Made by a program: the position numbers and the translations under genes. This document shows positions 6,799 through 17,800 of a stretch of DNA of 43,115 nucleotides, piece after piece. Below the pieces are notes generated by a model that did no database searches, had not been told where the DNA came from, and saw nothing but the letters and a program-made list of their open reading frames with translations. Origin of the DNA: Bacteroidales bacterium. GTDB taxonomy: Bacteria > Bacteroidota > Bacteroidia > Bacteroidales > Marinilabiliaceae. Every line of letters begins with the position of its first letter. The first letter of the stretch is position 1. The stretch is taken from assembly GCA_003251015.1 (NCBI GenBank), contig QKIO01000086.1, positions 1 to 43,115 of the forward strand. The letters run 5' to 3'.

Positions 6799-9000
6799 CT
6801 ATTCTCCTAACGAATATCTGATGTGATCTAACAGCAGAGGCACATCTGCAGTGTCAACGCCATGACCCTTTAAGTACTTTAAATCTTCATCAAAAACGGC
6901 TAAGAATTCCGCCATGGTATAGTGGCGAGATGAAATACTCTTCTGATAATAAGACAAGGCCTCTTTGCGTTGTTTTTTGCACCACATTACATGCCCTAAA
7001 TTCACTAAGTCCACCTTTGACTCGCCTTGCACTAACAACTTAAGATAATACTTCTCGGCTTGATCAAACTTACCCAATACAAAAGAACACCAAGCAATGG
7101 GGCGATTGCATTTGGGATTGTTCGGATCGAGGTATTCAACCTTAAAATAACACTTTAAAGCCTCCTCAAAATCACCCATCTCAACCAAACAATTACCAAT
7201 GCTCATTTGAGTGTGTAGGTTGTCAGGTGCTAATCGCTCAGCTGTTTTGTAATAAGCCAAAGCTTGAGGAATATCTTTTAACACCAAATAACAGTATGCA
7301 ATTTTTTTCTTCAGCCAATTACCACTGGCATCTATCAGCTCTGCTTTCAAATAATAAGAAAGGGCTTGTTCAAAATCGCCTTGCTTTTGATAACTATAAG
7401 CTACTTTTTGAATGACATCAATGGCATTGGGTTCGTTTTTGAGGATAAGGAAAAAAATCTCTAACGCATCTTCAAAATAATCTTTCTTGAAATAGAATTC
7501 GGCCAACTCTCTAAGCGTGGTTTGATCCACTAAACTCTGACGATAAAACCACTTATTATAAAAATCCATCCGATTATTAAATACATCCGCAAACTGACTT
7601 TTTTGAGGATGAAGCTTTAACAAACGATACAAATCTTGTATAAACTGATTAGAAATAACCAACTTACTCCGATGAGCTTGAAGATTCATTTCATCTTTTT
7701 GAAGTTCAGACATCTGCGCTAACTCTTCGGAAAACATCTTTCCCATTAATTCTTTTTGCATCGATGGCATGTGGGGAATGCTTAGGATGAGTGAATATTT
7801 ATCTGAGTTACATAAAAATCGAGAATCACTTAATCCGCTAACAAACTCTTTATTTTTAAATACATCATTTTCATCAACCAAAGCTTTTTTAACTTCGGGA
7901 TGGTCACTAACAAAAGGTAGTAACCAGTTACCTACCTCGTTAAAAAACGAAAAATGCTTTAACATTTTAAAGGTTGCTAAAAAAACATCTGAGCCTTCTA
8001 ATTGCCATTGCGTTAACTCCTCAAGTTTATTTATAAGACTTGGAGAATCTTTAAATATATCTTTCCATTCGGGGTTTTTATCTTCCAACATATTGTCTTT
8101 AAGGATATTTCCCAAATCCAACTTATCATTCATAGCTGAATGCATTTTACTCACTTCCGGAATGATCTCATCAAATAATTTTTTAGATATCTTCTCTGTC
8201 TCGCGAGTGCGCATAAGCTGTATAGCTATGGATTGAACTAAAACAGCCATTCCCGTCTCCTCTACAAATAAAAATAAACGCGTGTATAATTCAGGATATA
8301 AATACAAACGAGCATCATATTTATAAAGAGCTAACAACAACCCAGTTAATGCGCGCGCACTAACCTGATCGTCGGAATGATTGGTCAAATCGATTAACAG
8401 GGATAGATAATCAGATGAAAAAGCATGACTCAATGACAAGGTAATGCCCGAAACAAAAAGTGCCTTATGATGCCAATATACTTGCCGATTTGAAAAAAGA
8501 GACTGCAACAACGAAAAATCGGATCGTGTAACGCCTGTATTAACCCACAAATAATTAAACATTAACTGTGTGTGATGCTGCAACTCTCCATCTGAACCCC
8601 CAGATATTTCTTGCTGCAACTCATCTTTTACTAATGTGTCCAAATAATTATCAATCGTCGTTTGTAGGGTATTGCGTTTTAATTCACGCCACAGATCAGA
8701 CCTTACACCTACCGAGATTTGGCTCAACAAATGTTGATACATCTTATCTGCAAGAGTATATACATCACGTATCAAATGGTTGTAAATTTTCTGGCGCTCA
8801 GGATCAGAAATACCTTCAACAGTATATTTGAGTATGTTTTTATAGGTAAATTCCAGCGTAGAATGAGCATCAATAAAATCACCATTTTGGCAATCTATAG
8901 CCCATTTATGAAGGAGCATCAAAGCATCTTTTACATTTTTATCTTCAAGAGCTTTGCATAATACTTGATACTGAGAACTGATAAGCGAGGTGTTATGCAT
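6799..9000 (-). CDS. Large TPR-repeat protein
   Basis: 733 residues with no signal peptide or membrane helix, so probably cytoplasmic. The first ~490 residues are helical, without a recognised domain. About 500-690 holds five or so tetratricopeptide repeats (for example ALSYYLKAELIDASGNW, ALAYYKTAERLAPDN, ALKCYFKVEYLDPNNP). TPR arrays are protein-binding scaffolds. The gene follows tamB by 21 nt on the same strand, and tamA lies before that, so it may work with outer-membrane assembly; the apparent cytoplasmic location makes that link uncertain. Repeat call firm, function unknown. Confidence 0.85.
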   Translation of the reverse strand: MHNTSLISSQYQVLCKALEDKNVKDALMLLHKWAIDCQNGDFIDAHSTLEFTYKNILKYTVEGISDPERQKIYNHLIRDVYTLADKMYQHLLSQISVGVRSDLWRELKRNTLQTTIDNYLDTLVKDELQQEISGGSDGELQHHTQLMFNYLWVNTGVTRSDFSLLQSLFSNRQVYWHHKALFVSGITLSLSHAFSSDYLSLLIDLTNHSDDQVSARALTGLLLALYKYDARLYLYPELYTRLFLFVEETGMAVLVQSIAIQLMRTRETEKISKKLFDEIIPEVSKMHSAMNDKLDLGNILKDNMLEDKNPEWKDIFKDSPSLINKLEELTQWQLEGSDVFLATFKMLKHFSFFNEVGNWLLPFVSDHPEVKKALVDENDVFKNKEFVSGLSDSRFLCNSDKYSLILSIPHMPSMQKELMGKMFSEELAQMSELQKDEMNLQAHRSKLVISNQFIQDLYRLLKLHPQKSQFADVFNNRMDFYNKWFYRQSLVDQTTLRELAEFYFKKDYFEDALEIFFLILKNEPNAIDVIQKVAYSYQKQGDFEQALSYYLKAELIDASGNWLKKKIAYCYLVLKDIPQALAYYKTAERLAPDNLHTQMSIGNCLVEMGDFEEALKCYFKVEYLDPNNPKCNRPIAWCSFVLGKFDQAEKYYLKLLVQGESKVDLVNLGHVMWCKKQRKEALSYYQKSISSRHYTMAEFLAVFDEDLKYLKGHGVDTADVPLLLDHIRYSLGE

Positions 9001-9021
9001 ACTTCAAATGGTATTTAAAAC

Positions 9022-12000
9022 TTAATCATTCTTTTTAGGTTCAAACCTTAAAACTACATCAAATCCCGAAGACTTTGCACTTCCACTTTGAATACGAAGC
9101 GAAAAAATACGGTTTAATTCGTATTCTAAGGTAATGGTTTCTGGCGTAATTTCATCATCTTCGGTTTCGCCAATACCACGCTGATAGGTAACTAATAAAT
9201 CATTAGTGATATATTTGCCAACCACAAAAGCGGCACTTTGCCAGTTTTCGGTTGAATTGATCTCTATCATATCAAGATCTAAACGATTCCCTAATGTTTT
9301 TGTCAATTGTGAACTAACCATCTTAGCTAACATATTAGAACTTACAGACCCCACAATTCCATTTTGGTTATCCGAACTTGTTTCGTCAGGTGTTTTACCC
9401 GTCAGCAAAATAGAAATACCATCCGACTGAGATATTTGTTGATTATTAAGCGCAAAATTAATGGTCGGTTCTGATAAAAGCCCTGTCACAAAAACGTTTA
9501 AATCCTTCTTTTGCTTATCACTACCTCTATAAGTGTAGGTAGCATTAAAATGAAGTGACGGATCAAACGTTTCACCTCCCTGAAAAACAACTTCACCTTC
9601 CTTAATCGTAAACTTCTTTCCATAGAGAATATAGTGCCCTCGATTAATGCTAATATTTCCAAATAACTCAAACAGATCGCCAGTTTTAACCACATCAAGA
9701 TCCCCCATTAATTCTATTTTAGACTCTTCACTCTGAATCCATGTATTACGAGGTATTTCAATACGTAAACGCCCCGTCAGATTTTTCAATGCATTAGATT
9801 GTGTACGTTTCACTTTTAACTCATCCACTACTTTATCAGCTAATGTGATGACACTATCTTTCTGCTGATTTGCTTTATTCATGGCCTCAATGAGCATGGG
9901 AGTCTCGATATCATCAGAGACAGCACTATATTCATCTAAGGCTTCTAGATTTATAAACGACCTAAGAATACGCACCTTACCGCCAAACTCTGGTTTATTT
10001 TGTGTTGATTTCACAAAGGCATCGCCATCTATCTGAAGCACATACATATCGTTATCAACTACACTAAAATTAGTTGCCTTGGCATTAATCGTTGATTTAA
10101 CAATCCGATTTTTAATAATGGTTGAGTCAAACTCAACCATTCCAGATGCAAATAAACTCCCATTTTTTTGTTTGATTTGTAACGAGTCTACAAATAATTT
10201 AGCGCCATCAAAACGAAACAGAGCATTGATATCATTGTATTCTACACCTACAGTTGGATCTACAAAAACACCATTCTTAAGACTTACATTTCCAAAAAAC
10301 TGAGGACTTAATAATTCGCCTGATGATTTCACATCCACACTAAGCAAGCCTTGCGCATTGATTTTTGATCGCTTCAGAAAAACAGAATTAGCAATACTAA
10401 ATGAATCCATTTTCAGCTCAGCTTCAAACATTTTGGGATTTTGATATACAAAACCAGTAGAATCAACATACATCTGCATGGGTAAACGCAAATGCCCCTT
10501 TGCACTTTTACCTAAATTTGGAATACTTACTATTAATTCGGCCAAAGAATTAGCATACATTACCTGCCCTGAAATACCTGTCAGACTATAACCGCCATAG
10601 GTTGGTTTATCAATAGTAACCTCTCCTTTAATAACTGGCGCAGTGGCATTACCTTCTATCACCATCGATGCCGACAATAGACCACTAACAGAGTCCTCCA
10701 TCGCCAAATAGGGATTTAGCCTATTTAGATTCAACTCCCTTACTGCAAATTTAAAATTATCAGCCTGTTGAAAAGTAAAGTCACCTTGAGCATCTAAACT
10801 AAAATTAGGTGCTAAATAATCTTTTAGCTGTAATTTATTAAGTTGTATTGAATTGTTCACCAACTGCACAGACTGCGTGGTATCTGGCAGATAATAATGT
10901 CCTTGCTTAGTTCGGACTTCTAAACGTGGCAACGCAATAATTAAAGTATCACCTATATCAATACGCGACTCCACAATAGCATCTAACAATTGATTATTAA
11001 CCAGATGTGCATTAAGCTGAAGCTGGTCATTATTATACCTAGAAGTCACAGAAACAGCATCCAAGACAAAACCACCAGAAGCAAATCCATCCATCACCGC
11101 ATCAGCTTTAAGATCTAACAATCCATCTTGCATCACTCCAGACACATGAGCTCTTAATTCGTTAGCTTGTGAATTATAGGCCTTTATATTTGTACTTTTT
11201 AACTCAGCAGAAATCTGCAAACTAGACAAAACGCCATTTACAGTTCCTGATAAATCACAACGCTCAAAACCAATTGGCAATTCAATATAGTGATGCAAAA
11301 ACGAAAGTGAATCCATACTAATTTGCGAAACAGCCTGCAACTCGCTTGATTTCAAACTATACTGACCTCTCATAAAACCGTTGGCATTTGGCATCTGCAG
11401 TGCTAAGGAATCAATATACAACCTATCATTCTTTAATCGAATGGTTGATAAAAGTTTATCAACAGGAATATGGTAAACTGTAGAATTCTGTAATTCAACA
11501 ACAGCATCAATTTCTCTATTGGTTGCATCAAAGCCATATCCTTTGCCCTTTATTAAGCCATTAATAATAGTTCCATCCAACGATGGCATCAAGACTCCCA
11601 AATCAAACCTTTCTGTTTCTAGACTTACTGTGTAATTTGGATCTTGGCTTAAACTAGTAAGCATTCCACTTACTTTAACCTGACCTTCGCGCGTTTGAAT
11701 ATCTAAATCAGCACTTACTACATCATTCTGGTAATTTCCTTTTACTACAAAACGAGTAAACGAATGCCCATTATACGTCGAATTGGCCAAATTAGCCACC
11801 ACATTAACACGACTTTTAAGATCTAACAAATCGTCACCATTTAGTTGCAAACTACCATTCAAGATCGCTTGTGAAGACGGCATATCATACCAATGCTCTG
11901 GCCGTACACCGACTAAATTAATTGACAAATCGTACGGAGACTTTACAAACTCATCGTCTATAGCAGCAATCAGAGAGGTGCATCTCAATTGCAAAGCTAT

Positions 12001-12888
12001 TTGTTGACCCTCGTGCACTAAATCTAAGCTTAACAAGCTAACCTTTTCTTTGGTTGAAAAGCTAAACTTCACTCTTGGCGAACATTTGAGTGCAATAGAT
12101 GGTATGAAAACAGCTAACTCATCACGATCTAAAACCGTCATATATGCATTCCCGCTTAATGAATCCAGTGATTTATACTGCAAATCTGCCAACAAATCGG
12201 TTTTAGAAGTTTTTAGCTCCAAACTATCTACACCCATACCGTAGGCATTCATCTTAAACAAAAAACGAAATTGATTAATAGCTATAGTCGGCTGTTGCGT
12301 AGTCACCGAAAACGATCTCAAATTAAGCTCTAAGCCTGATGCATTATAATTACCATCCAACCATAAATTTAAACCCTTTACTTTTCTAGGTAATAACGAA
12401 TTAAACGACACGGTTTGGCACGAACCATCATTAACGCGAACAAAATTAGCTTTTATAGTATATGGAAATGGACTTGAATCACTTATTGTATCTTTAGGAG
12501 ACGGGCTCAGAAGATGAGTTATATTCCAGGTACTGTCGGGCCGCTGCCATATATTAAACACTGGATTATCAAGAATAAGAGAATCTAGGACTAAAACTTT
12601 GGAACGAAGCATTAACAAACTATAACTCAACCGAAGGGACGAAAATGACACAACGCACGAATCGTGGCTTGTCAACGAAACATCCTTTAACTCTAGATTC
12701 GTAAAAAAATTTCCTTTGAGCTCCCCCACTTCAATGTGCCCATCAATATACAATTCACCAGCAGCAATCAGCTTACTTTTCACAAAGAGCCTAAACGAAT
12801 CTGTTTGTGTTAAAAACAAAGCGGTCACCAATAACACCAACAGGGTTAGTATTAAATAAAACAGATATCTGATAGCCTTCCCAACCAT
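9022..12888 (-). CDS. tamB: TamB-family translocation and assembly protein
   Basis: 1288 residues, typical for the family. One N-terminal membrane anchor (about 6-27, YLFYLILTLLVLLVTALFL) leads into a very long run of beta strands of the AsmA/TamB (DUF490) type, which in known members forms a hydrophobic groove across the periplasm. The C-terminal domain (about 1050-1288) has the expected landmarks: GRLRIEIPRNTWI, INRGHYILYGKKFTIKEGEV, FDPSLHFNATYTYRG, and near the end LRIQSGSAKSSGFDVVLRFEP. It starts 4 nt after the Omp85 gene stops, the classic tamA-tamB pairing. TamB serves outer-membrane protein assembly and/or phospholipid transport. Confidence 0.93.
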   Translation of the reverse strand: MVGKAIRYLFYLILTLLVLLVTALFLTQTDSFRLFVKSKLIAAGELYIDGHIEVGELKGNFFTNLELKDVSLTSHDSCVVSFSSLRLSYSLLMLRSKVLVLDSLILDNPVFNIWQRPDSTWNITHLLSPSPKDTISDSSPFPYTIKANFVRVNDGSCQTVSFNSLLPRKVKGLNLWLDGNYNASGLELNLRSFSVTTQQPTIAINQFRFLFKMNAYGMGVDSLELKTSKTDLLADLQYKSLDSLSGNAYMTVLDRDELAVFIPSIALKCSPRVKFSFSTKEKVSLLSLDLVHEGQQIALQLRCTSLIAAIDDEFVKSPYDLSINLVGVRPEHWYDMPSSQAILNGSLQLNGDDLLDLKSRVNVVANLANSTYNGHSFTRFVVKGNYQNDVVSADLDIQTREGQVKVSGMLTSLSQDPNYTVSLETERFDLGVLMPSLDGTIINGLIKGKGYGFDATNREIDAVVELQNSTVYHIPVDKLLSTIRLKNDRLYIDSLALQMPNANGFMRGQYSLKSSELQAVSQISMDSLSFLHHYIELPIGFERCDLSGTVNGVLSSLQISAELKSTNIKAYNSQANELRAHVSGVMQDGLLDLKADAVMDGFASGGFVLDAVSVTSRYNNDQLQLNAHLVNNQLLDAIVESRIDIGDTLIIALPRLEVRTKQGHYYLPDTTQSVQLVNNSIQLNKLQLKDYLAPNFSLDAQGDFTFQQADNFKFAVRELNLNRLNPYLAMEDSVSGLLSASMVIEGNATAPVIKGEVTIDKPTYGGYSLTGISGQVMYANSLAELIVSIPNLGKSAKGHLRLPMQMYVDSTGFVYQNPKMFEAELKMDSFSIANSVFLKRSKINAQGLLSVDVKSSGELLSPQFFGNVSLKNGVFVDPTVGVEYNDINALFRFDGAKLFVDSLQIKQKNGSLFASGMVEFDSTIIKNRIVKSTINAKATNFSVVDNDMYVLQIDGDAFVKSTQNKPEFGGKVRILRSFINLEALDEYSAVSDDIETPMLIEAMNKANQQKDSVITLADKVVDELKVKRTQSNALKNLTGRLRIEIPRNTWIQSEESKIELMGDLDVVKTGDLFELFGNISINRGHYILYGKKFTIKEGEVVFQGGETFDPSLHFNATYTYRGSDKQKKDLNVFVTGLLSEPTINFALNNQQISQSDGISILLTGKTPDETSSDNQNGIVGSVSSNMLAKMVSSQLTKTLGNRLDLDMIEINSTENWQSAAFVVGKYITNDLLVTYQRGIGETEDDEITPETITLEYELNRIFSLRIQSGSAKSSGFDVVLRFEPKKND

Positions 12889-12892
12889 ACAA

Positions 12893-14713
12893 TTAGAACG
12901 GATTACCTATATTAACACTTATTTGCCAAGTCTTAAACTCCTCAAATACAGGCCTTGCAAAATCAATTCCTGCAGGACCAATGGGTGTTTTAATACGTAC
13001 CCCTACGCCTACAGAATAATGCAAATCGTTTAATTGATAATAAAACGATTGCTGCCAAACATTCCCACCATCACCAAACAAGGCAAAAGTGATCAATTTC
13101 TTAACGGTTAATCGAAACTCGGCACTTCCTTCCAACAGACTATTACCTCCTGATGGTTTGCCATATTCATCATGTGGACCTAACTCGCTTCTTGACCATC
13201 CTCGAACAGACTGTGATCCCCCAGCATAGAAACGTTCTTCCGAAGGGATGTAAGGATTATCATCGGTTCTATTAATGCCACCTCCTTTGGCCTTTAAAGC
13301 TAGAATCAATCCATTTCTAATGCCATAATACTTTTTATACTCTGCCAAAATACGATAGAAAGGCATATCTGTAGCACCATAAAGACCATTTGTCTTAAGA
13401 TTTATAGAAGCTACATATCCTTGAACGGGATCTAATATTGGATTCGAATTATTAAATGAACCACTTAACAACAAGCCTGACTTAGAATACAAACCCTGAT
13501 CATATTCTGTAATATCTATCTGACTCAAATTAGTAGTATCTTGCTTTACATCTTCATACACGTAAGACAAAGAAGTGTTTAGTTGCTTCGAAAAGTTCTG
13601 TTGCATGGACAGATTGACACCTGTGTTGGTTATCGAATATCCCGGTTCGTTTTGATTTTGCAAATAAGGATAAATGCTAAACGTGTTTATTGGAAAAAAT
13701 ACCGAAGGCTGAGAAAATTTCAAATACACATTATAAGGTTCTAGATAAGAATGCTTGGCATAAAAATTTAATCGACCGGTATGGGTGATAACACCCAGTA
13801 ATTGCAGCTCAGAAAAAACCCTAAACCGATCTTCCTTCCCGTAGCCCACACCAAAACGAGTAGTCCACCTAGGCGCTTCCTTAATTTGTATCTTAACTAA
13901 AACTGTATCTAAAGAAGTATTACTCATCACCGACTTTAGTGATGCTACTCGATACATGCCTTGGTTGTATATCTGCTTTTGCGTTTGATCAATTTTCTTC
14001 TTCGACCACACATCTCCAGGTTTGTAGGCCAACTGGCGATATATAGACTTGTCAGGTACTTTATCATTTCCTTCAATAATAGTAGAACCAAAATGAGCTA
14101 ATGGACCTTTAGTAATAGTCCAATCTAAGGTTGTGGTATTGGTTAATGTATCAACAAGTAAATTATAATCAACCTTGGCATAAGGGTAACCTATATTACC
14201 AAATTGTTCTACCAGCAACACCTGATCATTTATAAGAGACTGGTCTCTAAAGGTTTTGGAGGCTAACAACTGAGACTGCAGTGCAATATTCTGATGCCCT
14301 CGACGAGATAAAGATTCATTCAAAGTATATAAAGAGTCTACCGTAAAACTAACTTGTGAGACTTTAATAGGACTGCCCTCCTCCACAAAAATAGTTACAT
14401 AAACCCGTTGCTTTTTAGTCACCTTCACATCAGGCTCTAAAAACTTGAAATTGAGATAACCCTCTTTTTGATAAAGACTTGTAATACGCTCCACATCTTC
14501 CTTGTAAAGCTTCTTGGAATACAGAATTGGTTTTTTCTTGAGGATTTTTCTTTTAAACCATGAAGTTGATTCAAGTGTCAGATTATCTCTAATCATAGAC
14601 TTTTCAAACACTTTTTGCCCTTTTATCTTAACCTTGGCTATGGGCAAATTATCTTGAGACCGCGCTACGCTAACTAAAACAAATAAAAGAATATGTACAA
14701 ATAGTGATTTCAA
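12893..14713 (-). CDS. Omp85-family outer-membrane assembly protein (TamA-like)
   Basis: 606 residues. Start is TTG at 14713: an in-frame TAG lies immediately upstream and the signal peptide begins at once (MKSLFVHILLFVLVSVARSQ). It has Gln, not Cys, at the cleavage site, so it is not a lipoprotein. POTRA-like modules fill about 21-280 (for example KVFEKSMIRDNL, GNDKVPDKSIYRQLAYKPGD). A 16-strand barrel from about 285 to the end carries the Omp85 lid-loop motif VRGW at 503-506 (usual VRGF/Y), FGDGGNVW, GVGVRIKTPIGP and a C-terminal Phe. Adjacent tamB makes TamA the likely identity. BamA is less likely because it is usually longer and not paired with TamB. Confidence 0.88.
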   Translation of the reverse strand: MKSLFVHILLFVLVSVARSQDNLPIAKVKIKGQKVFEKSMIRDNLTLESTSWFKRKILKKKPILYSKKLYKEDVERITSLYQKEGYLNFKFLEPDVKVTKKQRVYVTIFVEEGSPIKVSQVSFTVDSLYTLNESLSRRGHQNIALQSQLLASKTFRDQSLINDQVLLVEQFGNIGYPYAKVDYNLLVDTLTNTTTLDWTITKGPLAHFGSTIIEGNDKVPDKSIYRQLAYKPGDVWSKKKIDQTQKQIYNQGMYRVASLKSVMSNTSLDTVLVKIQIKEAPRWTTRFGVGYGKEDRFRVFSELQLLGVITHTGRLNFYAKHSYLEPYNVYLKFSQPSVFFPINTFSIYPYLQNQNEPGYSITNTGVNLSMQQNFSKQLNTSLSYVYEDVKQDTTNLSQIDITEYDQGLYSKSGLLLSGSFNNSNPILDPVQGYVASINLKTNGLYGATDMPFYRILAEYKKYYGIRNGLILALKAKGGGINRTDDNPYIPSEERFYAGGSQSVRGWSRSELGPHDEYGKPSGGNSLLEGSAEFRLTVKKLITFALFGDGGNVWQQSFYYQLNDLHYSVGVGVRIKTPIGPAGIDFARPVFEEFKTWQISVNIGNPF

Positions 14714-14816
14714 CTAATCGAGGTGTTTATTTTCAAAAGATAGAAGAAGATATGATTAGAACTGACTATCCTAAGTGTTTTATAATGTGCAATCACAACT
14801 AGACTGTGTATAACAA

Positions 14817-17800
14817 CTATAACTTCACCCCAATTAATAGTATATCATCCACTTGAGGGTAATCTTTACCCATCCAATCTTCCATTTTTTGATGCAAAAT
14901 AGACTTTTGCTCATCAACAGGAAGCTTATGAATATTTAGCAACAAGTGCCTAAATCTACGATATTTAAATTTCTTTCCTTCGGGACCACCAAATTGATCG
15001 GCATAACCATCTGAAAAAAGATAAAGAATATCATTCTTAAAATAAGGAATTTGCTGTTTTTTAAATATGGAACTATTATATCGCTCTCCAATGTAACCAA
15101 TAGGATGGCGACTACCTTTAAAGGTTATTATTTCATTATCACGCATTAAATACAGAGGATTGAAAGCCCCAGCAAACTCAATTAGCTTTTTATCTTTATG
15201 AATAACAATCAATGCCATATCCATACCATCTCTAACCGAATCTTCTTGACTACTCGTGTTATTGCGGTTAAAGGTATCGACCACTTCTTGATTCAACCTA
15301 TTCAATATTAACTCAGGACATTCCTCGCCTTGTATCTCAACAATATTTTTAATCAAATCGTAACCTATGATAGACATAAAAGCACCTGGAACACCATGGC
15401 CCGTACAATCCACCGCAGCCAAAAACACCTTATCTCCCTTTTCAAAAATCCAATAGAAATCACCACTTACAATATCCTTCGGTCTAAAATACACAAATGA
15501 GTCTGAACAAATTTGTTTGACCATTGATTCAGAGGGGATCATAGCCTCCTGAATACGTTTAGCGTAACTAATGCTATCTGTTAAACTTTTGTTTATTTTT
15601 GACAACGTTTCTTTTTGAGCCTCTATTTTCTTCTTATCCAAACTCTTTTCACTCAACGCCTTATAAGCCCTTCTGTAATTTCCAATACGATAGTTTATCA
15701 ACATTTGTATTAGAAAAAACCCAAATATTACATAAAAAACGTAAGCATAAGAAGTCATCCATAAGGGAGGTACAATGCTTATTTTCAATTCGACAGGTTC
15801 ATCACCCCAAACTAAATCACTATTTGAACCATATACCTTAAGCGTATAGTCTCCAGGAGGTAGGTTTGAAAAAGTAACATAATTATCGGTTGTTACTGGT
15901 CTTACTTCGTCATCATACCCTTCTAAAAAGACTTTAAACGCGTTTTGCTTTGGCTGTGTAAATTCCATGGCTGCAAATGCAACTCTAATAATAGAATTTG
16001 ACCTGTATCGCAAGACTACAGATGGTATTATTTTTTCATAATGCTCAACTTCTAAACCTTTGACTAGCACTTGCAAGTCTGTAATTAAGACACTAGGCTT
16101 AAATTGATTGGTTTTAATCGAATCGGTATTTATAATAGTCAATCCTTTATCACCTCCAAAAAACAGTTCCTTTTTTAAATAATTGTAGGATGAACCAATG
16201 TTAAAATTATAATCTGGCAATCCGTCCTTGCGATTGTAATGCAAAATGGACAAATCATCTCGTAAAGAGGAAATGCCTGTGCCTGTACTTATCCATATCT
16301 TATTTGAAAAATCTACTTCTACTGAGTAGATTTTGCTATTCATTAAAAAGTCATCATTCCTCCAAAACCCAGGCATGCCAGTTTTCTTATCATAAAAAGA
16401 CAAACCAGATTGAGTCCCTATAACAATACGTTTATTACGATCTTCTGCCAAAGACAATATAATATTATGACTAATCTTCAATTCTTGACCCATTTCATTC
16501 TTCACACGCATAAAAAAGCCATCAATAGGTCGATAAACACTTAATCCGCTATTCGTACCCACCCATATCCATCCTTCAGAATCCTCATAAATCACATTTA
16601 CTTCATCATCACATAAGCCATAGTCACTTTCCGAATCATAGAAAAAGCTAACTATTCCAGACCCATTATATCGGTACAAACCAAATTGAGTGGCAAACCA
16701 AATATTATCATACTTATCCTGCAGAATGTCATTAATTTCATTGGACTTTAACAACGTTTTAAACTCATCATTATTGGCATAATCAAACTCCTTTAAGACG
16801 CCTTGTGTTGGATCTAATAAATAGACTCCATCAGTAGTTCCAAACCACATTTTTCCTTTCACATCCTTTAAAATAGCTGTAACTGACGGCGTTTTAAATT
16901 GAAATCCTACATTTTCAATAAGATAATTCCGAAATGCACCTGTAGAACGATTTATGCTGTAGACCCCATCATTAAAAGTACCTAACCACAATTGATTATT
17001 CTCATCTACATATACAGATTCAAAATCATAAGACTTAATCGGATATCGCAACTTATTTTCTTTTGTAATACTCCTAAATTTCACTTGCTTTTGATCTCGC
17101 TTAATAATCCCATCTTGCCTTGTCCCTATCCACAAAATCCCACTATTATCAACCATGATAGATGTCACATCATATAAGTCAGATAGGTCTCCCAAATTGA
17201 ATCTTTCATAGTTTACAAACGGATATTCACTCACATACAACCCCTTACTTGTACCTACCCATACCTTCTTAGAATCCTGAGCATATAAACAATTTACATC
17301 GAGAGGCATTAACTCTTTTTCTTTACATAACACAGGAGTAGTCTTAAGTGTCTTCTCATTAAGAATTAACAAACCACTCGCAGTTCCCACTAAAAACTCA
17401 GCCTTGCTAATACGAACGAATCCTGATATATCCCTATTAGTAAAATCTGTACCTGTTACAACTCTCATAACAGCCTTCGATTTTAAATCCATTCTATGAA
17501 TTCCTTCCTTGGATCCAAACCATAATTCATTATCTGATATAACTATTGGGTAGTTATTAAACTTTTCTGAATTAAAGACACTTGAGTAGTGATTATGCAA
17601 CTCAACCATATTTGTATTTATGTTAACACCTACGACATAATGTCGAGTTTTAACCCAAGCATACTTATCCTGGCATAATATACCATAAACGCCATTTTCT
17701 GGCAAAGCTAGTTTCCCTGTTGATGATTTAGATATATTACGAAAGATCCCTGTGTGTTGATTCCATATAGACAAGCCGCTATTTCGTGTGCCAATCCAAA

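Noticed and set aside
6387-6799. Possible regulatory RNA between ychF and the TPR gene
   Set aside because: Apart from the terminator and the small membrane frame no stable structure was seen.
7769-8236. 155-codon plus-strand frame
   Set aside because: Antisense shadow of the TPR gene; Ser/Leu/Asn-rich composition typical of a reversed frame.
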